Shown piece by piece: positions 60,877 to 64,000 of a stretch of DNA of 64,000 nt. The translations under genes and the position numbers were made by a program. The first letter of the stretch is position 1. Each line of letters begins with the position of its first letter. This DNA is from Bdellovibrio sp. 22V (GTDB lineage: Bacteria; Bdellovibrionota; Bdellovibrionia; Bdellovibrionales; Bdellovibrionaceae). The notes beneath the pieces were generated by a model, which saw only the letters and a list, made by a program, of their open reading frames with translations, had not been told where the DNA came from and ran no database searches. The stretch lies in the NCBI RefSeq assembly GCF_030169785.1, contig NZ_CP125854.1, positions 1,116,001-1,180,000 on the forward strand. Reading direction: 5' to 3'.

Positions 60877-61203
60877 ATGATTCAAATTTCACCAGAAGCA
60901 GCTCAAAAGCTTGCTCATCTTAAAAAAGAAGAAGGAAAAGACGATGCCGCATTCTTGCGCGTTGAGGTGAAAAAAGGCGGCTGTTCTGGCTTGTCTTACA
61001 AAATGCAATTTGAAAACGATCAACGCGAAGGCGATAAAGTTTTTGAATCTAACGGTCAAAAAGTCGCCGTAGATCCACAAAGTATGCTCTACATTTTGGG
61101 TATGACTTTGGAATATTCAGGCGGATTGAATGGCAAAGGTTTTGTCTTCAACAATCCAAATGCCTCCAAGCATTGCGGCTGCGGTTCAAGCTTCAACGTT
61201 TAA
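60877..61203 (+). CDS. A-type iron-sulfur carrier protein (IscA/ErpA family)
   Basis: 108 residues. The three cluster-binding Cys are visible: VKKGGCSGLSYKM near residue 34 and the C-terminal HCGCGSSF. The start at 60877 follows AGGGAG and gives the standard length; nine upstream codons are ignored. It accepts and delivers [2Fe-2S] or [4Fe-4S] clusters. Encoded after the cysteine desulfurase on the same strand, it suggests a small Fe-S assembly unit. A rho-independent terminator follows its stop. Confidence 0.9.
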   Translation: MIQISPEAAQKLAHLKKEEGKDDAAFLRVEVKKGGCSGLSYKMQFENDQREGDKVFESNGQKVAVDPQSMLYILGMTLEYSGGLNGKGFVFNNPNASKHCGCGSSFNV

Positions 61204-61238
61204 TTTTTCATCCGATTTAAGATTCGAATAACGGACTA

Positions 61239-61269
61239 AGAGCTTCTCCATGAGAGGCTCTTTTTTTTT
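61239..61269 (+). terminator. rho-independent terminator after the IscA-like gene
   Basis: A 10-bp stem with one G-T pair (AGAGCTTCTC with GAGAGGCTCT) and a 3-5 base loop is followed by nine T residues. It lies 36 bp after the stop. Confidence 0.85.
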
Positions 61270-61326
61270 GGACGCTGTGGCCGTCAATATTCGAACGAAA
61301 TGACGTGGCGTAGCCAGAAAAAGAAG

Positions 61327-61339
61327 CAGGCACCTTTTT
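61327..61339. repeat. short repeat CAGGCACCTTTTT, copy 2
   Basis: Identical to the 13-mer at 59512-59524. This copy touches the stop codon of the alpha/beta hydrolase gene on the minus strand. Confidence 0.5.
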
Positions 61340-62154
61340 TAGGCGGCGATTTGGGATTCTAGGAATTCGAGCATGAGCTGGGAGATGATTTCGGGGCGGG
61401 TTTTGATGGCTAAGTGGCCAGCCCCCGAGATGGCGATGATGTCGTCGCAGCCGATATGTTTTGCGAATTCGCGGTAAGCGGCTTGATCGAAAAGAAGATC
61501 TTCTTGATCGAAGATCAGTCGGCACTCCCCGCGATGTGAATACAAACGCTGATGCCAGTACTGCCAGTCTTCCGAGCGCAAGATCCAAGAAAAATGATGA
61601 ATCATGTGAGCGACAAACTGCAATTTGCGTCCTTGTAAACGCTCGACAGAAATAGAACCTTCACTGCGTTCGTCACGGAAAATCTGCGCCGCCCGCTTCA
61701 GGAAAATGCGTCCCATCGGCGTTGAAAGCATCAAATAAATACTTTTTAAATTCAGCGGAATCGAAAAGAAAAATTTCAATTCTTTCGGCAAGAAATGTTT
61801 CACAGGATTCGTGACCATCGGATTAATAAGCAAAGACTTTTGCACAAGCTCCGGATGCTGAGTCGCCAGCCCCCAACTCAAAGCCCCGCCATAACTAAGC
61901 CCCGCAACATGCACTTTTTGCTCAGGAAAAGTCTCTCGAATAAACTTCGCCAAAACTTCGATCTGCACAGAGAAAAACAGCTTATCACTGCTCATGTAAA
62001 GATGGCTCAAATTCGGAATCACAACACGATACTTCTCCGCAAGCCTGTCAGCCACCGCATCCCAATGATGAACACTTCCACCATAGCCATGAAGAAGAAT
62101 TAAGATAGGCCCTTGCTCCGGCCCGCGCTCTCTGAAAGTAATCTTGTGAGACAT
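61339..62154 (-). CDS. alpha/beta-fold hydrolase
   Basis: 271 residues. The oxyanion-hole motif is LLHGYGGSVHHWD near residue 21, the nucleophile elbow is GLSYGGALSWG near residue 93 (Ser), and the catalytic His lies in ISGAGHLAIKTRP near residue 248; the acid is likely the Asp in LIFDQEDLLF. The cap region is hydrophobic. Substrate cannot be told; esterase or lipase-like activity is inferred. No signal peptide. Confidence 0.82.
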   Translation of the reverse strand: MSHKITFRERGPEQGPILILLHGYGGSVHHWDAVADRLAEKYRVVIPNLSHLYMSSDKLFFSVQIEVLAKFIRETFPEQKVHVAGLSYGGALSWGLATQHPELVQKSLLINPMVTNPVKHFLPKELKFFFSIPLNLKSIYLMLSTPMGRIFLKRAAQIFRDERSEGSISVERLQGRKLQFVAHMIHHFSWILRSEDWQYWHQRLYSHRGECRLIFDQEDLLFDQAAYREFAKHIGCDDIIAISGAGHLAIKTRPEIISQLMLEFLESQIAA

Positions 62155-62532
62155 TCACAGAACATATCGGCATTAATGACTATGCAATAAACAGGACCAA
62201 AGCCCTACTTCTTCACAAGATATTAACCACCAATCCCAAAAAACCAAAAAGCCCAAGCTCCGGAAAAATACCAGCAAAACCTTTAAAAAAATTCTAAATC
62301 AGACGGCTCTTTTTAAAGAAAGTTTGAAAGCAAGATTTGTTGCTGGAGGGCCTTCCCTAGCTTTGTCCGAAGGCTCGGCCTTAGCCGGCGCAGGATGCGC
62401 GAACCGCACGAAGTGCGGCGGCGATTGAGCACGGATGCGTGCCGACCGAAGCGACAAGGCTAGGGAAGGCACTCCAGCAACAAATCCCTCGCTATCAACC
62501 GAGACTAGGTAAAAACGACTCTCGTATTCAGA
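62155..62532. other. intergenic gap of 378 bp
   Basis: No gene found. It holds element C (62334-62486) and an A/T-rich 9-bp inverted repeat, CTTTAAAAA/TTTTTAAAG (62281-62289 and 62310-62318), with a 20-base loop. The rest is A-rich and featureless. Confidence 0.5.
62334..62486. repeat. 34-bp imperfect inverted repeat with structured GC-rich spacer (element C)
   Basis: Arms 62334-62367 and 62453-62486 match as inverted copies at 32 of 34 positions. The 85-bp spacer is GC-rich and contains CCGCACGAAGTGCGG (62404-62418), a perfect 6-bp stem with a GAA loop, and other short dyads, so the whole block can fold into one long structure. It lies downstream of the ferredoxin gene and upstream of the hydrolase gene, both on the minus strand. 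Confidence 0.8.
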
Positions 62533-62940
62533 TTATCTTTTAGGTTTTTCTTCGTCTTTTTCCGCGAGCAACATTGTATCGTTGACGGCTTTTGATTCGA
62601 TTTGTTTGTTAGAACGGAAACCGCGGATTTTCTTAGTTTGATTTTCTTGGCGCTCGACTTGTTCTGTGAGGTCGACCGTCACGTCACCGAAGCAGCGTAC
62701 TTGGCAGCTCAAACGGCGGCCATCGATAAAGTGGCTAGTGCCGATCAGATTTAATTCAGCTTTGCCCGGAGGAAGAACATTCGACTCCCCTTCCGTGATT
62801 CTTACGCGGCATTCAGCGCAAGAGGGAACGCCTTTGCAGATTGAACGAATCTCAAGCTGGTTTTCCGTCGCAATCTGCAAAAGACTCTTGTTAGGAGTTC
62901 CTTCGACTTCGATATTTTGCGGAAGAAATTTAATTTTCAT
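62533..62940 (-). CDS. [2Fe-2S] ferredoxin (adrenodoxin spacing)
   Basis: 135 residues. The cluster Cys pattern is C-x5-C-x2-C (CKGVPSCAEC near residue 34) with the fourth Cys in RLSCQVRCF, the adrenodoxin/ISC-ferredoxin spacing rather than the plant one. The last 45 residues are a charged Lys/Glu/Gln-rich tail not usual for the family. It could donate electrons in Fe-S assembly, given the cysteine desulfurase and A-type carrier genes 2 kb away. It follows tyrS by 39 bp on the same strand. Confidence 0.82.
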   Translation of the reverse strand: MKIKFLPQNIEVEGTPNKSLLQIATENQLEIRSICKGVPSCAECRVRITEGESNVLPPGKAELNLIGTSHFIDGRRLSCQVRCFGDVTVDLTEQVERQENQTKKIRGFRSNKQIESKAVNDTMLLAEKDEEKPKR

Positions 62941-62979
62941 AACTTGAGATTCCTATTTCACTTAACAATTATAACACTT

Positions 62980-64000
62980 CTATTTTAGAACGACCTTCGC
63001 GTATTTCGTCTTACCCGCTTTGATCACAAGACCGTTCGCTAAGTCGGCCTCTGCAATCTTCAATTGAGGGTCCGAAATCTTCGTTCCTGCGATTTGTACG
63101 GCACCGCCTTGAATCAGACGTCCGGCTTCTCCGTTAGAAGCTGCTAAACCGACTTTCACCATCAACGGGCGAATACCAATAGTGCCGCCTTCAAGATCCG
63201 CCGCAGAGATATTCGCCACTGGAATTTCATCCGGAAGACCTTTATCGACGAAAATACGATTAAACTCTTCTTCAGCGGCTTGCGCTGCGGCTTCAGAGTG
63301 GAAACGTTTGATCAAGAACTTCGCCAAGTTCACTTTCACATCACGAGGATGTTTGCGTTTTTCCGCCACGTCGGTTTTCAACTGCGACAACTGATGCGCG
63401 GAAATATCCGTGAGCAATTCGTACCAGCGGAACATCAACTCGTCAGAGATGCGCATCGTTTTACCAAACATGTCTTTCGGCGTATCGATCACGGAAATAT
63501 AGTTGTCCAAAGACTTGGACATTTTATTCACGCCATCGATCCCCTCAAGAATCGGCATCGTCAAAACACATTGAGGCTCTTGGCCGTAAGCGGATTGCAT
63601 GTCACGACCAACAAGAAGATTGAACTTCTGATCCGTACCGCCCAACTCGACGTCAGCGTTCAAAGCCACAGAGTCATAGCCTTGAGTCAAAGGATACAAG
63701 AATTCGTGAATACCGATCGGTGTTCCGGATCTGTAGCGCTTCGTGAAGTCTTCACGCTCAAGCATACGCGCGACCGTGTATTGTGCCGACATTTTGATGA
63801 AATCAACAGGAGTCATTTTGCCAATCCAAGAGGAGTTGTAAACGATCTCTGTTTTTTCCGGGTCCAAAATCTTAAAGATTTGCTTCGCGTAAGTACGACC
63901 GTTTTCTTCGATCTCTTCGCGCGTGAGCATAGGACGAGTCGTATTTTTTCCTGAAGGGTCCCCAATCATCGCCGTGAAATCCCCGATCAAGAAGAAAACT
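62980..64000 (-). CDS. tyrS: tyrosyl-tRNA synthetase, partial (5' end outside the window)
   Basis: About 340 C-terminal codons are in the window and the frame remains open at the right edge. [17 protein letters not shown], the start of the visible part, and [11 protein letters not shown] (the KMSKS loop) identify a class I tyrosyl enzyme; [15 protein letters not shown] gives the tyrosine-binding part. The C-terminal S4-like domain ([11 protein letters not shown]) is complete. The HIGH motif lies beyond the edge. The [11 protein letters not shown] stretch marks the TyrS-2 type. Confidence 0.93.
   Translation of the reverse strand, partial: VFFLIGDFTAMIGDPSGKNTTRPMLTREEIEENGRTYAKQIFKILDPEKTEIVYNSSWIGKMTPVDFIKMSAQYTVARMLEREDFTKRYRSGTPIGIHEFLYPLTQGYDSVALNADVELGGTDQKFNLLVGRDMQSAYGQEPQCVLTMPILEGIDGVNKMSKSLDNYISVIDTPKDMFGKTMRISDELMFRWYELLTDISAHQLSQLKTDVAEKRKHPRDVKVNLAKFLIKRFHSEAAAQAAEEEFNRIFVDKGLPDEIPVANISAADLEGGTIGIRPLMVKVGLAASNGEAGRLIQGGAVQIAGTKISDPQLKIAEADLANGLVIKAGKTKYAKVVLK

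Noticed and set aside
63280-63954. A 224-codon plus-strand frame antisense to tyrS
   Set aside because: It mirrors the codon pattern of the well-conserved tyrS on the other strand and its protein is Arg/His/Phe-rich without any motif.

Overview
The window comes from a Gram-negative bacterium of about 50% GC that looks like Bdellovibrio or a close relative (Bdellovibrionota). This is an inference from gene content: a MalE-MalF fusion transporter, a lipoprotein of the PTP-like phytase class, a trimeric-fibre (MAT-like) surface protein, and many secreted proteins and lipoproteins in a tightly packed genome. No prophage, integrase, insertion sequence or CRISPR array was seen.

Layout. 1-1532: start of a CzcA-type metal efflux pump, a CzcI-like small protein and an exported HExxH protein. 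2353-12828: a maltodextrin/starch locus in which pullulanase, MalE-MalF, MalG, MalK, alpha-amylase and a ROK sugar kinase form a six-gene minus-strand operon, with a divergent maltoporin gene. 12.9-19.4 kb: a 3D-domain protein, RNA and DNA modification enzymes, a cupin oxygenase and a pirin. 19.7-23.2 kb: a lipoprotein with PKD-like, thrombospondin-like and C-terminal Hint regions plus a membrane-anchored partner. 23.2-29.6 kb: Kbp, YihY, tRNA-Arg(UCU), an isochorismatase-like hydrolase, MraY, and the MBL/PlsC end of a lipid operon. 29.6-37.3 kb: CdsA headed by a sigma-54 activator, SerA, an NHL lipoprotein, and a BolA-Grx4-DUF2892-FAD oxidase operon.

37.3-46 kb: an LtaS/MdoB-type phosphotransferase, a cyclic-nucleotide-binding protein paired with a PilZ protein, an HNH nuclease, a fibre gene that appears to have lost its 5' end, and a TPM/LemA pair. 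46-54 kb: an RluA-methyltransferase fusion, the PTP-like phosphatase with its partner lipoprotein, a TrmH-type methyltransferase, acyl-CoA dehydrogenase, a cation/proton antiporter and a CinA-like protein. 54-64 kb: an S1 protein, B12-dependent ribonucleotide reductase, a degenerate receiver protein, cysteine desulfurase, an A-type Fe-S carrier, an alpha/beta hydrolase, an adrenodoxin-type ferredoxin and the 3' part of tyrS.

Three intergenic inverted repeats with long, unrelated arms (25370-25585, 46081-46219, 62334-62486) are the main non-coding structures. One starts inside the 3' end of the tRNA, and one carries an outward-facing TATAAT in each arm between divergent genes. Convergent genes often share a 4-nt stop overlap, which also shows how compact the genome is.
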